Origin: TH1177 sp042138015
GTDB lineage: Archaea > Thermoproteota > Nitrososphaeria > Nitrososphaerales > Nitrososphaeraceae
Direction of reading: 5' to 3'
NCBI GenBank assembly: GCA_042138015.1
Contig: JBHIVA010000003.1
Coordinates: forward strand, 1-64,000
DNA length: 64,000 nucleotides
Position 1 is the stretch's first letter; each line of letters opens with the position of its first letter. A program made the translations under genes and the position numbers. Below the pieces are notes generated by a model. That model did not search any database and was not told the DNA's origin. It saw only the letters and a list, made by a program, of their open reading frames with translations. Below are positions 8,811-18,284 of the stretch, piece after piece.

Positions 8811-9541
8811 GGTGCTGTTAAGTTAACGAAAGATCTATAGCTGTGAATGTTCTATTTCTAATCTATGGTCATTAGATTATTTTTTGAAAGAAACAGAACA
8901 TCCACCACATGTATAGTAATGTATTCTTTGTATTTGTACTTTCTTGGTTTGAGTTTAAGAAACACGTCTAAAGCACTGGAACTGTTAAAGGATCAAAAAA
9001 GAAGTTATGTTGCAATTTGGGAGTGGATTCAATGTTTTGGTTCATTGCAGATTTTCAGGAGAAAAAGAGTATCAGCATTCATTATAGATGAAACCATAAT
9101 TCAGATCGGTAGTTAGCATTTCTGGTTATGGATCTGTATTGAACCTGTTAAGAGATCTGTGCTTGGAATCCATATATCAGAAGAGAGAAACATGTTTGTA
9201 GCAGAGAATTTTATCCGTTTTCTTGTATCCAAATATGGTAGACATACGGTTTACACTGATGGAGGTACATGGTATCCACAAGCATGTAAATTTTTACATC
9301 TAAAACATAGATTACATTCTCCTTTGGATAAGAGTTTGATTGAAAGAGTGATGCAGTATTTTAAGGATAGAACAGAATGTTTTGATGATTACTATCCATG
9401 TTTAAATATCTAAAAAAGAAATTGTGATCTACAACATGTATACAATTGGATGAAATTATTTGTTTATCTCTATAATTCAAAAGTTAGAAATATCATTGTA
9501 TTCAAAATTGGAGGTGAAATACTCTTAAGTTAACAGCACCC
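8811..9541 (+). mobile_element. Complete but inactivated insertion sequence (731 bp)
   Basis: The left end GGTGCTGTTAAGTTAAC (8811-8827) and the right end, read as its reverse complement GGTGCTGTTAACTTAAG, form imperfect terminal inverted repeats of about 17 bases. The element holds one transposase reading frame interrupted by stops. I see no clear target-site duplication: the flanks TCAAACT and CATACAA do not match. The 5' portion matches the partial copy at 1-187 in opposite orientation. Confidence 0.85.
8865..9524 (+). pseudogene. DDE transposase with two in-frame stops (IS6-like)
   Basis: One frame throughout: ATG at 8865, TAG at 9114-9116, open again, TAA at 9411-9413, then coding-like to a final stop near 9527. 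Reading through gives a DDE-type transposase: first acidic site in SAFIIDETIIQIG, second in TVYTDGGTWYP, and a glutamate in SLIERVMQYFKDRTE. The WLWICIEP and VLGIHISEERN segments lie between. The arrangement and short length resemble IS6/IS240-type enzymes, though I cannot assign the family firmly. Two nonsense codons without frameshift suggest recent inactivation by point mutation. Confidence 0.8.
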
Positions 9542-9923
9542 ATACAATTATATATTTTTCATCAGATATCAGTGAGAAAAATAACCATCAGCTTTAAGTA
9601 AACATAAAATTAGTCAACTATAAAATGCAAAAGAGTGGATTACAACGTGTATTACTTTCTACTTTATGAGTTAGAATATTTAGGTAGTAAGATAATCAAA
9701 AATTTAAATATCAAATATTATTTCAAATAATTCAATAAATTGTTAAAACTAATCATCTCTAAAGGCATACATTATCATTTTTCTTAATTTGAGTATATTT
9801 TTAAATTTACATTAAAAATTTTATTCTTTAATTAATATCGAAAATAACAAATACATGAAAGTATATGAATGGAAAAAGTAAAATTTGGTCAATATTTTTA
9901 TATTCAATTTAATATAATAAACT
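9542..9923. other. Intergenic, no gene seen
   Basis: AT-rich spacer right of the IS. It contains TATA-like stretches before the next gene (TTTTTATATTC at about 9895-9905, 20-30 bases upstream of 9924). Confidence 0.5.
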
Positions 9924-10235
9924 ATGAATTCATGTATTAATCATCTATTTTATTTCGATACAGATTGTGAAGAATGTAAAAAAGAATATTTTATTTTAAA
10001 AGGGCTAGAATTTAAAGAGAATTTGAAAATCATTCCCACACAAGTACCAAATATTAAAGAGAAACCTATAGTTTATAAGGAATTTAATGAAGAAAAAGCA
10101 AAAAAACTCTATGAAAAATTATTTATTTATTATCTAAAAAATACTGAAGATGAAAAAGAAGCCTCAAAAAAGGCTAAAGCTGTTATAAAAAAACAATGTT
10201 TGATAAGAAATTATACCCCCTGGAAATGGATCTAA
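9924..10235 (+). CDS. Hypothetical protein, possible zinc-binding N-terminus
   Basis: A 103-residue protein I do not recognise. The N-terminus MNSCINHLFYFDTDCEECKK contains Cys4, His7, Cys15 and Cys18, spaced such that they could bind a metal. The rest is basic and helical (EEKAKKLYEKLFIYYLKNTE; ASKKAKAVIKKQ). A TATA-like box about 25 bases before the ATG favours a leaderless gene. The cysteine-poor remainder has no repeat or membrane segment. Confidence 0.55.
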   Translation: MNSCINHLFYFDTDCEECKKEYFILKGLEFKENLKIIPTQVPNIKEKPIVYKEFNEEKAKKLYEKLFIYYLKNTEDEKEASKKAKAVIKKQCLIRNYTPWKWI

Positions 10236-10463
10236 AGTGATTATTTATATCTGGTCAAACTATTTTTATGTTGATACAGCTGGGTATTTATATATAAATG
10301 ATCTAAATTTTGATTTGGAGCATGTGTCTAATTATAGATTAGTGTAAATAACCTTGTACTAAATTTATGTATAATAAAGTTTTATTTTTATGTATTTTGG
10401 TCAATATATAAAATTATACGAATCAATATTTTATAAAATTATGAATTTTATAATACTAAATAC

Positions 10464-11288
10464 TTACTTGGATTTTACAATTAAATATTTAGTATCATGG
10501 GCATTATGATTTGTCCAATGTGTAGGTAGGTTTATAGAGTGAATTATTGTTAAATTATTGTTTTCAATTATATCCCCCCATCCAAAATAATCATTGTTAT
10601 TTGAAAATTTCCGTTTTACTAAACTGCCTAATAATACAATCAAATAAGATTTGATTTTATTCTCTTTAATTCGTTTCATTATGTTCTCTATAAACATTTC
10701 CCCCATTTCTGGAAGGGCTGATATAACGAAACATGGACGATACAGTTCTAAGTTAGAAAAGTCATAAGTAGTTGCATCTGCATTTATTATTTCAAAATTT
10801 ATATTTGTTTTTTTACTAATAAATTTCTGAAGATCGATGAGACTACTATCTATCTCTAATCCTATAGATCTTATACCTAACAACGAGCCACAATATGGTA
10901 TCCTTCCATCACCTGAACCTATATCTATGATCTCGTTACTACACGTCTGATCTGATCTCAACCATTCACACAACAACAACGAAGATAAAATCCATGTTGG
11001 GTAAAATGGTTGATAGCTTGTATCGTATTTTTTCGCATTTAGATAAAAATTATTGACATCCCCCTCGTAGGATATAAATCCAGTGTTATCAATGGACACA
11101 CAAGTTTTTTTAAAATATATTGAATTGTTATTTGTAAACTGGTGTAACTTTCCCAACATTAGAGTATTGATCGGAAATTTTTTAGAATATGAGATGGGAA
11201 TAATTTCAGAAATAATACTTTTGGGATTTATTTGATCAAAGTAAATATTTTTTGATTTTATTAGATTTTCTAAGATAATCCTAAACAT
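10464..11288 (-). CDS. Class I SAM-dependent methyltransferase, substrate unknown
   Basis: A 274-residue Rossmann-fold methyltransferase. Motif I is IIDIGSGDGRIPY (about residues 141-153), followed by the acidic residue at the end of strand 2 in SIGLEIDSSLIDLQ, and motif post-II INADATTYDFSN. The C-terminal strands include SYLIVLLGSL. The N-terminal 100 residues do not match a family I know. A protein- or tRNA-modifying role is possible but nothing in the sequence decides it. It follows a small zinc-ribbon gene and sucCD on the same strand, with 29 bases between it and the zinc-ribbon stop. Confidence 0.75.
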   Translation of the reverse strand: MFRIILENLIKSKNIYFDQINPKSIISEIIPISYSKKFPINTLMLGKLHQFTNNNSIYFKKTCVSIDNTGFISYEGDVNNFYLNAKKYDTSYQPFYPTWILSSLLLCEWLRSDQTCSNEIIDIGSGDGRIPYCGSLLGIRSIGLEIDSSLIDLQKFISKKTNINFEIINADATTYDFSNLELYRPCFVISALPEMGEMFIENIMKRIKENKIKSYLIVLLGSLVKRKFSNNNDYFGWGDIIENNNLTIIHSINLPTHWTNHNAHDTKYLIVKSK

Positions 11289-11317
11289 CGATCCAACTCA
11301 TATTGTTAGGCTAATAA

Positions 11318-11491
11318 TCAATATACTGATTCAGAAGAAGGCCTCAAACCTCTTTTGAAGACACTATTTCCACATTGTTGACATTTGTATATTCTTTTTC
11401 TTTTGTAGGTATATATCACTTCTTCATTTTCTATTATTTGTTGTATAGTTTTCTGCATACATATATCACAAAATCTTTTTTCTGTAACCAA
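11318..11491 (-). CDS. Small zinc-ribbon protein (57 aa)
   Basis: A short minus-strand frame from TTG at 11489-11491 to TGA at 11318-11320. It encodes two CxxC pairs, EKRFCDICMQK and YKCQQCGNSVFKRG, separated by about 28 residues, the classic layout of a two-knuckle zinc ribbon. The basic segment YTYKRKRIYK lies between. The start is uncertain: the frame is open further upstream without an ATG, so the protein may be slightly longer. It lies 61 bases after sucD and 29 bases before the methyltransferase, so it may be co-transcribed with them. Function is unknown; a nucleic-acid or protein-binding role would suit the fold. Confidence 0.65.
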   Translation of the reverse strand: MVTEKRFCDICMQKTIQQIIENEEVIYTYKRKRIYKCQQCGNSVFKRGLRPSSESVY

Positions 11492-11552
11492 ATCTGTTAA
11501 CCATTTTTTTGAGTACTGAATTAACTTTCTGTTGTAACAATATTTCCTTTTT

Positions 11553-12470
11553 TCACTTTCTTAATTTTATTTTTAAAAGGTCAGGAACTTCTATCGGTCT
11601 CTTTGCAACAGGGACGTTCGCTTTTGAATAATTAGAAATTTTTGATTCAGCAGAACCATAATTACCATAAACAATAGCACCAGCATGTCCCATCTTTTTT
11701 TCTTTTGGTGCGGCTCTTCCAGCTACATATGCTACTACTGGCTTGTTAAAGTGAGTTGTTATTATATAATCTGAGAGTTTTTCTTCAGCATCTCCTCCAA
11801 TTTCTCCAACAACTATTACAGAATCTATCTCATCTCTGTCACGAATAAGATCAAAAGCCTCTAACAAATTAGTTCCATTTATTGGATCTCCTCCTATTCC
11901 TAGGCATAATCTCTGTCCGTACCCTGCCTGTGTTAATGTATGTGAAACCTCGTACATTAACGTTCCACTTCTTGATAAAACGACAGTTGAACCTTTAACG
12001 AAAGGTTTCGCAGGCATTATACCAACCTTCATTACTTCTGGGATTATTACTCCTGGGGTATTTGGACCTATCATACGAGCTCCATTTTTTTTGGCATATT
12101 CTAAAATTTTTAAAGAATCAATAATTGGAACGTGTTCTGGTATGGCAACCAACAATTTTACTCCGTTATCTATAGCTTCTTTTGCTGCATTAAGGAAAAA
12201 TGGAGCGGGAACAAAAATTCCTGATATTTTCGCAGCTGTTTCCTTAATTGCGTCAGAAACTGAATTATAAACAGGAATACCTTCAAAGGATATTCCTCCT
12301 TTACCAGGAGTTACACCTGCTACTATATTCGTACCATACTCTTTCATTAATCTAGTATGAGTTGAACCAAAGTTTCCAGTTATTCCCTGTATTATTACAG
12401 GTTTTTTATTATAATCCCTATCTTTTTCATTTCCAATTAGAATATCAAATAAATCAAATTTATAACTCAT
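11553..12470 (-). CDS. sucD: Succinyl-CoA synthetase alpha subunit
   Basis: A 305-residue alpha subunit of ADP/GDP-forming succinate-CoA ligase, which interconverts succinyl-CoA and succinate with nucleotide phosphorylation. The N-terminal CoA-binding Rossmann domain shows VIIQGITGNFGSTHTRLM and GVTPGKGG. The ligase domain has GPNTPGVI, SRSGTLMYE, GIGGDPINGT and the phospho-histidine loop in GHAGAIVYG. The length fits the family. It starts 18 bases after the sucC stop, so sucC-sucD form an operon. Confidence 0.95.
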   Translation of the reverse strand: MSYKFDLFDILIGNEKDRDYNKKPVIIQGITGNFGSTHTRLMKEYGTNIVAGVTPGKGGISFEGIPVYNSVSDAIKETAAKISGIFVPAPFFLNAAKEAIDNGVKLLVAIPEHVPIIDSLKILEYAKKNGARMIGPNTPGVIIPEVMKVGIMPAKPFVKGSTVVLSRSGTLMYEVSHTLTQAGYGQRLCLGIGGDPINGTNLLEAFDLIRDRDEIDSVIVVGEIGGDAEEKLSDYIITTHFNKPVVAYVAGRAAPKEKKMGHAGAIVYGNYGSAESKISNYSKANVPVAKRPIEVPDLLKIKLRK

Positions 12471-12488
12471 TTCTTACAACATCTTTCC

Positions 12489-13586
12489 TCAATAATTTAC
12501 AGCTGATTTTATTGCTTGTTCTACTGTATTAAATAATTTTGCTTTACTCTCTTTTAGCATTTCCTTTGCTCTATCTGATTCAGCCCCAGTTATTCTAGCG
12601 AATATTGGAACTTTAATAGTTTTATCATTATATGCATTTAGAATTGCTTGGGCGACTAGATCAGTTCTTACTATTCCCCCATACAAATTAACAAGTATTG
12701 CTTTAATTTTTATTACTTTACTGACAACTTTCAATGCCTGATAAATAGACTCTGTTGTCGCTCTTCCACCAAAATCAAGAAATGCACCCGCTTTACCTCC
12801 TGCATCACTAACCATGTCTAACGTAGACATTACCAAGCCTGCTCCATTTCCTATTATTGCAATATCGCCATCTAATTCAACAAATGAAAAACCATTTCTC
12901 TTAGCTTGTGATTCAAGAGGGGAAAGCTTTTCATACTTCATTAAATCCTCATGTCTAAATAACGCATTATCATCAAGAATTACTTTCGCATCAAGTGCTA
13001 CGAATGTACCATTTCCGAGCAGTGCTAGGGGGTTTATTTCTGCTAATTCCGTTTCTTTTTCCTGAATTAATTTTGACAATTTTTTAATCAAGTCAGTAAA
13101 TCCTTTTTTTTCGTTCTCACTTAGCTCCAAATTGTTTGCAACTTCTGAAACCGAATCGGAGGATACACCTTCATTCGGAATATCAACTATTACTTTATCA
13201 TCAACACTTTCTATCTCGACTCCTCCTTGAGAAGAAGCTATTAATGAATAACATCTTTTACTCCTATTAAGAAAAAAAGAAAGATAGAATTCCTTTTTGA
13301 TATCTGCCATTTCTTCTAAGAGAATAGATTTGGGTAGTTCACCTTTGACTTCTTTGTGTAAAAGCTCTTGAAATTTTTGTATTAATTCCTCTTCTGTCTT
13401 GCACTTCAAAATTGCTCCTGCCTTACCTCTGCCTCCAACCATTAATTGTGATTTTAATATCAGCGGATAACCTATTTTTTTTGCTCCAAATATTGCTTCC
13501 TCTAACGTGTGAGCTAAATAAGATCTTGGTATTTTTATCCCATATGAACTAAGAATCTCTTTTCCTTGGAATTCCATTAATTTCAT
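12489..13586 (-). CDS. sucC: Succinyl-CoA synthetase beta subunit
   Basis: A 365-residue beta subunit with an N-terminal ATP-grasp fold (GYPLILKSQLMVGGRGKAGAI; AEINPLALLGNGTFVALDAK) and a C-terminal CoA-ligase domain (GDIAIIGNGAGLVMSTLDM; GGKAGAFLDFGGRA; NLYGGIVRTDLVAQA). These are the nucleotide- and succinate-binding parts of the enzyme. It is the first gene of the sucC-sucD pair. The promoter is probably the AT-rich stretch just above 13586. Confidence 0.95.
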   Translation of the reverse strand: MKLMEFQGKEILSSYGIKIPRSYLAHTLEEAIFGAKKIGYPLILKSQLMVGGRGKAGAILKCKTEEELIQKFQELLHKEVKGELPKSILLEEMADIKKEFYLSFFLNRSKRCYSLIASSQGGVEIESVDDKVIVDIPNEGVSSDSVSEVANNLELSENEKKGFTDLIKKLSKLIQEKETELAEINPLALLGNGTFVALDAKVILDDNALFRHEDLMKYEKLSPLESQAKRNGFSFVELDGDIAIIGNGAGLVMSTLDMVSDAGGKAGAFLDFGGRATTESIYQALKVVSKVIKIKAILVNLYGGIVRTDLVAQAILNAYNDKTIKVPIFARITGAESDRAKEMLKESKAKLFNTVEQAIKSAVNY

Positions 13587-14010
13587 TTTTATATAACCAC
13601 GATATTTTTTTAGGTTTATAATCTTATTTTTCTATCCTTTCTTAGTTATTATGAAATTAATTTTCTTCTTCAGGATCAAATTAGCTGACTAACTTTTTTC
13701 AATCATGATAACATAGTGATAGGTAACGATAACTTGTTTACCTACAAATTATTTTAATATTGCAAATTCTATAAAATCGCATAAATTAATAACTTAAACA
13801 CGATGCCAATAGTACTTAGGAAATATCTATTGATAATTTGTTTTTAATTAGAAGAATCTTAGGACAATTTCTAGAGCTAACTTTTATCGTCTAAATCCAT
13901 TCCATCGATGAAATTAAAACTATAAAATTTGTTTAATAACACTATGAGGATTAGCATAAAAAAAGTCAAATTAAGCAAGGATTAATTACCAATAGCTTAA
14001 AAAAGTTTAC
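13587..14010. other. Divergent intergenic region between sucC and tyrS
   Basis: 424 bases with no gene seen. It should carry the promoters of both flanking genes, which point away from each other. Confidence 0.55.
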
Positions 14011-15057
14011 ATGGATATAGAAGAGAAAATTTCATTGGTTGTTAGCGAACCAACTGAGGAAATTGTAACAACTGAAGAATTAAAAAATCTGTTAGATACA
14101 GTTTCCTCTCCTAGGCATTATATAGGCCTTGAAATTTCAGGAAAGCTTCATCTTGGAAGTCTCATTATCACAGGGCTTAAAATTAATGACCTAATTAAAG
14201 CTAACTTCAATACAACTGTTTTCTTAGCAGATTGGCATACTTTTCTTAATAACAAATTGGATAAAAATTGGGAAAAAATTCAAGAAATTTCAACTTACTA
14301 TGAGAAAGCTTTCAAATTTTTTTGTCCTGGAGTAAAAATTGTTCTAGGCAGTCACTTGTATCAGAATAATGATGAATATTGGAAAAATTTTATTAATTAC
14401 TGCAAACAGATGAGTTTACCAAGGACAATTAGAACACTGACTATAATGGGAAGAACAACAAAAGAAAATCTTGATCTTTCTCAATTTCTCTATCCAGCTA
14501 TGCAGTCTACGGACATACATGCTTTAGACCTAGATCTGGTCCATTCTGGAACTGATCAAAGAAAGATCCATATGTTGGTTAGGGAGATATTTCCAAAACT
14601 AAAATGGAAAGTTCCTATAAGTCTGCATCATCACCTATTGCCTGGATTATTAGAACCTATGAGATTAGGCATTACAGAGGATACCAATGAAGATTTAAGG
14701 ATTTCTAGTAAGATGAGCAAAAGTAGACCCATGGGTAGTATTTTTATAACAGATTCTACAAAAAATATAGAGCAAAAGATCAAAAAAGCATTTTGTCCCA
14801 CAGGAATTTCGGAAAATAATCCAGTTCTAGAGATAGTTAGATATATCATTTTTAAATATTTTGATGAATTTAAAATAGAACGACCAGCAAAATATGGAGG
14901 GGATGTTTCCTATGATAAATATCTAAACTTACAATATGATTATATTAACAAAAAAATTCATCCTCAAGATTTAAAAGAATCTACCGCAATTTATCTTGAC
15001 AAAGTTATAAAGCCTGTGCGAACATTTCTAAAAAACAAAGAGCCAAATTTCGAATAA
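14011..15057 (+). CDS. tyrS: Tyrosyl-tRNA synthetase (archaeal type)
   Basis: A 348-residue class Ic synthetase that charges tRNA-Tyr. The HIGH-type motif appears as GKLHLGSLI (about residues 46-54), the tyrosine/ATP site as VHSGTDQRKIHMLVRE, and the KMSKS loop as SKMSKSRPMGSIF (about 232-244). The DQRKIHML signature separates archaeal TyrRS from TrpRS. The anticodon-binding C-terminal region is short, as in archaeal enzymes. The final His of HIGH is replaced by Ser (HLGS). Confidence 0.93.
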   Translation: MDIEEKISLVVSEPTEEIVTTEELKNLLDTVSSPRHYIGLEISGKLHLGSLIITGLKINDLIKANFNTTVFLADWHTFLNNKLDKNWEKIQEISTYYEKAFKFFCPGVKIVLGSHLYQNNDEYWKNFINYCKQMSLPRTIRTLTIMGRTTKENLDLSQFLYPAMQSTDIHALDLDLVHSGTDQRKIHMLVREIFPKLKWKVPISLHHHLLPGLLEPMRLGITEDTNEDLRISSKMSKSRPMGSIFITDSTKNIEQKIKKAFCPTGISENNPVLEIVRYIIFKYFDEFKIERPAKYGGDVSYDKYLNLQYDYINKKIHPQDLKESTAIYLDKVIKPVRTFLKNKEPNFE

Positions 15058-15119
15058 TATTCTCGAAATTAAATCATTACTCAATAAGGATAGAAAATTT
15101 CATGACACAATAATTCTTT

Positions 15120-15917
15120 TTAATTAGACTCACTAATCGACGGTTTTTGAACTAATTTATATTTAGATTTATATCCTCTAGGATTTATCATCATTTCATT
15201 ATATCTGAAGGTCGACGAGTTTCCTACTATAATTGTCGTAATCATTCCTATCATATCTCCGTAATTTAACATATTTTGCAGATCCGTCAATACTATCTTT
15301 TGACTTTCTCTATATGCACCCTTAATAATTGCCACTGGAGTTTGCGAATCCCTGTATTTAAGAAAAATGTCTCTTGTATCTTTTAATTGGTGTATCCTTT
15401 TTTTACTTGCTGGGTTATAAATAACAGTAACATAATCGCCTATAGCAGCAGCTTCCACCCTCTTGACGATCATTTCCCATGGTACTAACAAATCACTCAT
15501 ACTTACCACAGCAAAATCAGTCATCAAAGGTGAGCCTACTAATGCCCCACAAGAATTTAGTGAAGAAACCCCTGGGACGCATTCAACATAAATTCCATCA
15601 TTTTTATTCCAACCCTTTTCAGCTAAAATCTCATAAATCAATCCTATCATCCCATAAATTCCAGGATCTCCAGAAGAAACGAGTGATACAATTTTCCCAT
15701 TTTCTGCAAATTTAATTGCTTGATTGGCCCTATCTACTTCTTGTGTCATTGGATATCTGTAAATTTCCTTTCCCAAAATCAGGTCCTCTACTAATGATAC
15801 ATAAGTTTCATATCCAACTATTATCTGGCTTTCTTCAATCGCTTGTTTTGCCCGAAAGGTCATATGCTCATGACTTCCAGGTCCAACACCCACGACATAT
15901 AATTTTCCGTTTGACAA
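15120..15917 (-). CDS. cbiH: Precorrin-3B / cobalt-precorrin-3 C17-methyltransferase
   Basis: A 265-residue corrin-ring methyltransferase that uses SAM at C17 during ring contraction. The family pattern is clear: KLYVVGVGPGSHEHMT at the N-terminus, the SSGDPGIYGM loop that contacts SAM, ECVPGVSSLNSCGALVG, and AIIKGAYRESQK near the end. The start is TTG at 15915-15917. It sits apart from the other cobalamin genes (39.9-49 kb), upstream of lysC in reverse orientation order, so it probably has its own regulation or shares the lysC transcript (46-base gap). Confidence 0.88.
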   Translation of the reverse strand: MSNGKLYVVGVGPGSHEHMTFRAKQAIEESQIIVGYETYVSLVEDLILGKEIYRYPMTQEVDRANQAIKFAENGKIVSLVSSGDPGIYGMIGLIYEILAEKGWNKNDGIYVECVPGVSSLNSCGALVGSPLMTDFAVVSMSDLLVPWEMIVKRVEAAAIGDYVTVIYNPASKKRIHQLKDTRDIFLKYRDSQTPVAIIKGAYRESQKIVLTDLQNMLNYGDMIGMITTIIVGNSSTFRYNEMMINPRGYKSKYKLVQKPSISESN

Positions 15918-15963
15918 ATTTCTTATAACTATATTTGAATTTACAAAATTTATCTCTTTATAT

Positions 15964-17361
15964 TTATGAATTACTTAATATGAATTCTGTATGCAATACT
16001 TTTACGGCTTCTTGACAATTTTCTTCATCAATAACAAAAGCCAAATTTAATTCTGAGGAACCCTGAGCAATCATAATTACGTTAATATTTTTTTTTGCTA
16101 CAGCACTAAATGTTCTCGCCGCAACTCCTTTTATTCCTCTCATTCCTGACCCTACTACTGAAATTATAGCGACATTTTCATTAACATCCACCCTTTTGAT
16201 AAGTTTTCCAAGAAAATTTAGTTCTAAGGTTGTAATTGCATTATCCAAATCATTCTTTTTAACAATGATAGAGATACTTGCTTCAGAAGGTGTTTGTGAA
16301 ATCATCATTATATTAACTTGATTTTTTGCCAGAGCTTCAAAAATTTTTGCGGCAGTACCAGGGTATCCAATTAATCCACCTCCACTGACATCAATTAGAG
16401 CTATATTTCTTATAGCGGTAATAGATTTTACAATCTTGAACTGGGAAGGATTTTGAATAATAACTGTTCCTTTATTGTCCAAATTATTAGCATTTCTAAT
16501 TCTAACTGCTATTTTAGAATCCATTACTGGTTCAAGCGCCCGAGGATGCATGTATTTAGGACCAAACATTGATAATTCTAATGCCTCGGGAAATGATACC
16601 TCATCAAGGGTTATCGCATTCTCAACAATTTGTGGGTCGGCAGTCATTAACCCATTAACATCACTCCATAACCATACTTCATCAGCATTGATACTGGCAG
16701 CAATAATTGTAGCAGAATAATCTGAACCACCTCTACCTATTGTTGTTATATTTCCATTCTGATCCGAGCCAATAAAACCAGTAATAACAGGTATATTTTT
16801 TTGTTTTAAGAGAGGCTCTAATTTGTGACGAACTCTTAGTTTGGTTGTATCCATTAGTGGTTTTGCATCACCATAGTTCGAATCCGTCAATATCCCAACC
16901 TCTTTTCCATTAAAAAAAACTGATTTTAAGCCTATATCAGTTAAAATAAAAGAAATTATGGGAGTAACCAATCTTTCGCCAAAGGAAACAAGATAATCTC
17001 TCGATTTGGGAGTAATTTCTCCCAAGATAGATACTCCAACAAGTATTTCTTTAAATTCATTTAATAAACTGGAAATAACTTGTAACACCTCATTCTTTTT
17101 ATCAATCCCCGTTATTATTTTTCCTACTAGATTGATGTGGATTAACTCCATGTTAGTAACAAAGTCATTAATTATATTTTTATTGATTTTTTTTACATCC
17201 TTACAGAGATTTAAAATTTTATCTGTTATTCCTCCTAATGCAGAAACAATTATTATTAGATCATTACCAGATTTGAAATAAGAATTTATGATATTTCTGA
17301 CATTAAGTAATTTCCTTTCATCATCTAGCAGAGAACCACCGAATTTCATTACAATCCGCAT
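15964..17361 (-). CDS. lysC: Aspartate kinase
   Basis: A 465-residue aspartokinase catalysing the first step toward lysine, threonine and methionine. The kinase domain starts IVMKFGGSLL, with FGERLVTPIIS and the substrate/ATP loop TTIGRGGSDYSATI, then LWSDVNGLMTADP. The C-terminal 160 residues hold two ACT domains (NIALIDVSGGGLIGYPGTAA; VAIISVVGSGMRGIKGVAA), the usual site of feedback inhibition. The first ATG (17361) fits; an alternative ATG lies four codons in. Confidence 0.94.
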   Translation of the reverse strand: MRIVMKFGGSLLDDERKLLNVRNIINSYFKSGNDLIIIVSALGGITDKILNLCKDVKKINKNIINDFVTNMELIHINLVGKIITGIDKKNEVLQVISSLLNEFKEILVGVSILGEITPKSRDYLVSFGERLVTPIISFILTDIGLKSVFFNGKEVGILTDSNYGDAKPLMDTTKLRVRHKLEPLLKQKNIPVITGFIGSDQNGNITTIGRGGSDYSATIIAASINADEVWLWSDVNGLMTADPQIVENAITLDEVSFPEALELSMFGPKYMHPRALEPVMDSKIAVRIRNANNLDNKGTVIIQNPSQFKIVKSITAIRNIALIDVSGGGLIGYPGTAAKIFEALAKNQVNIMMISQTPSEASISIIVKKNDLDNAITTLELNFLGKLIKRVDVNENVAIISVVGSGMRGIKGVAARTFSAVAKKNINVIMIAQGSSELNLAFVIDEENCQEAVKVLHTEFILSNS

Positions 17362-17427
17362 TTTATTATAATCTTAGTTTTTCCTAAATTAATACTTCGT
17401 TCTATTTACTTATATTTTTACACTACT

Positions 17428-18177
17428 TCAATCCTGTATACGTGGGGCTAAATAGAAATGAATCCTTCCTACACCCGCCACCGTAAATTCTAATCTTAAA
17501 GGCATTTTGCTTGAATATTCTGCTATCACTGAACCCCCAACTGTGCTAATAGCTTTGGTAATTTTAAGGAGATAATCTATACTATATGTGGCTAGACTGT
17601 CTTCCTTTGATATTAATTCCTCTAACCCCTCGCTTTTAGGTTCTAGAGCAATATTTGCTTCTCCGGAATCTCCTCTTCCAAGAAAATGAACATTTTCAGA
17701 TTTAGAATCAATAGTGATGTAGTCTGATAATACTTGGATATCTGATAAAATTTTATCAAACGCAGAATAGGAAAGAACAATTTTTGAATTGAAGCTTAAT
17801 TTTGGTAGAGGTGTTGAACTCGATGAGCTTTCAATTAAGCGCATTTTATATTCTTTTTTATAGCCATTTTTTATTTTTATTAGCAGCATACTTTCTTGAT
17901 TAATAGTAATTTCGATAGAATCTTTTTTTTCAGATCGCTTTATGAGTTTTGCAAATTCGTCTATTCTAACACCGAATTTTATTAACGATTCGCATTCATA
18001 TTTCTCAAAAGCAGAGTTAGGCCAAAAAATATCAATTAGTGCTACATGTGAGGGATCCATACCTCTAAAAGATATTCCTTCCACTGAAGCTTCAAATGTT
18101 GCTTCATCAACTATCGTGGATATTGCAGACGCAATAGCCTTCCATTCTTCTGATGTAGTAGTCTTTACAAAAATCAA
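17428..18177 (-). CDS. pcn: DNA polymerase sliding clamp PCNA
   Basis: A 249-residue PCNA of the usual family length. The two-domain clamp architecture is recognisable from GISFRGMDPSHVALIDIFWP, the interdomain region (SFNSKIVLSYSAFDKILSD) and the C-terminal YLLKITKAIS with PLRLEFTVAGVGRIHFYLAPRI. It forms the ring that tethers the replicative polymerase, ligase and FEN1 to DNA. The pcn-tfs-rpoL order on one strand links replication and transcription genes; 107 bases separate pcn from tfs. Confidence 0.95.
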   Translation of the reverse strand: MIFVKTTTSEEWKAIASAISTIVDEATFEASVEGISFRGMDPSHVALIDIFWPNSAFEKYECESLIKFGVRIDEFAKLIKRSEKKDSIEITINQESMLLIKIKNGYKKEYKMRLIESSSSSTPLPKLSFNSKIVLSYSAFDKILSDIQVLSDYITIDSKSENVHFLGRGDSGEANIALEPKSEGLEELISKEDSLATYSIDYLLKITKAISTVGGSVIAEYSSKMPLRLEFTVAGVGRIHFYLAPRIQD

Positions 18178-18284
18178 TCTAATTCTATGATGAGGCTATC
18201 ATTTGACAATTTTAAATCTTACTGTACCAAGAATGACTATTGGATAGTTATCTAAAAAAACAAACCATTAAGTTATTTCAACAG

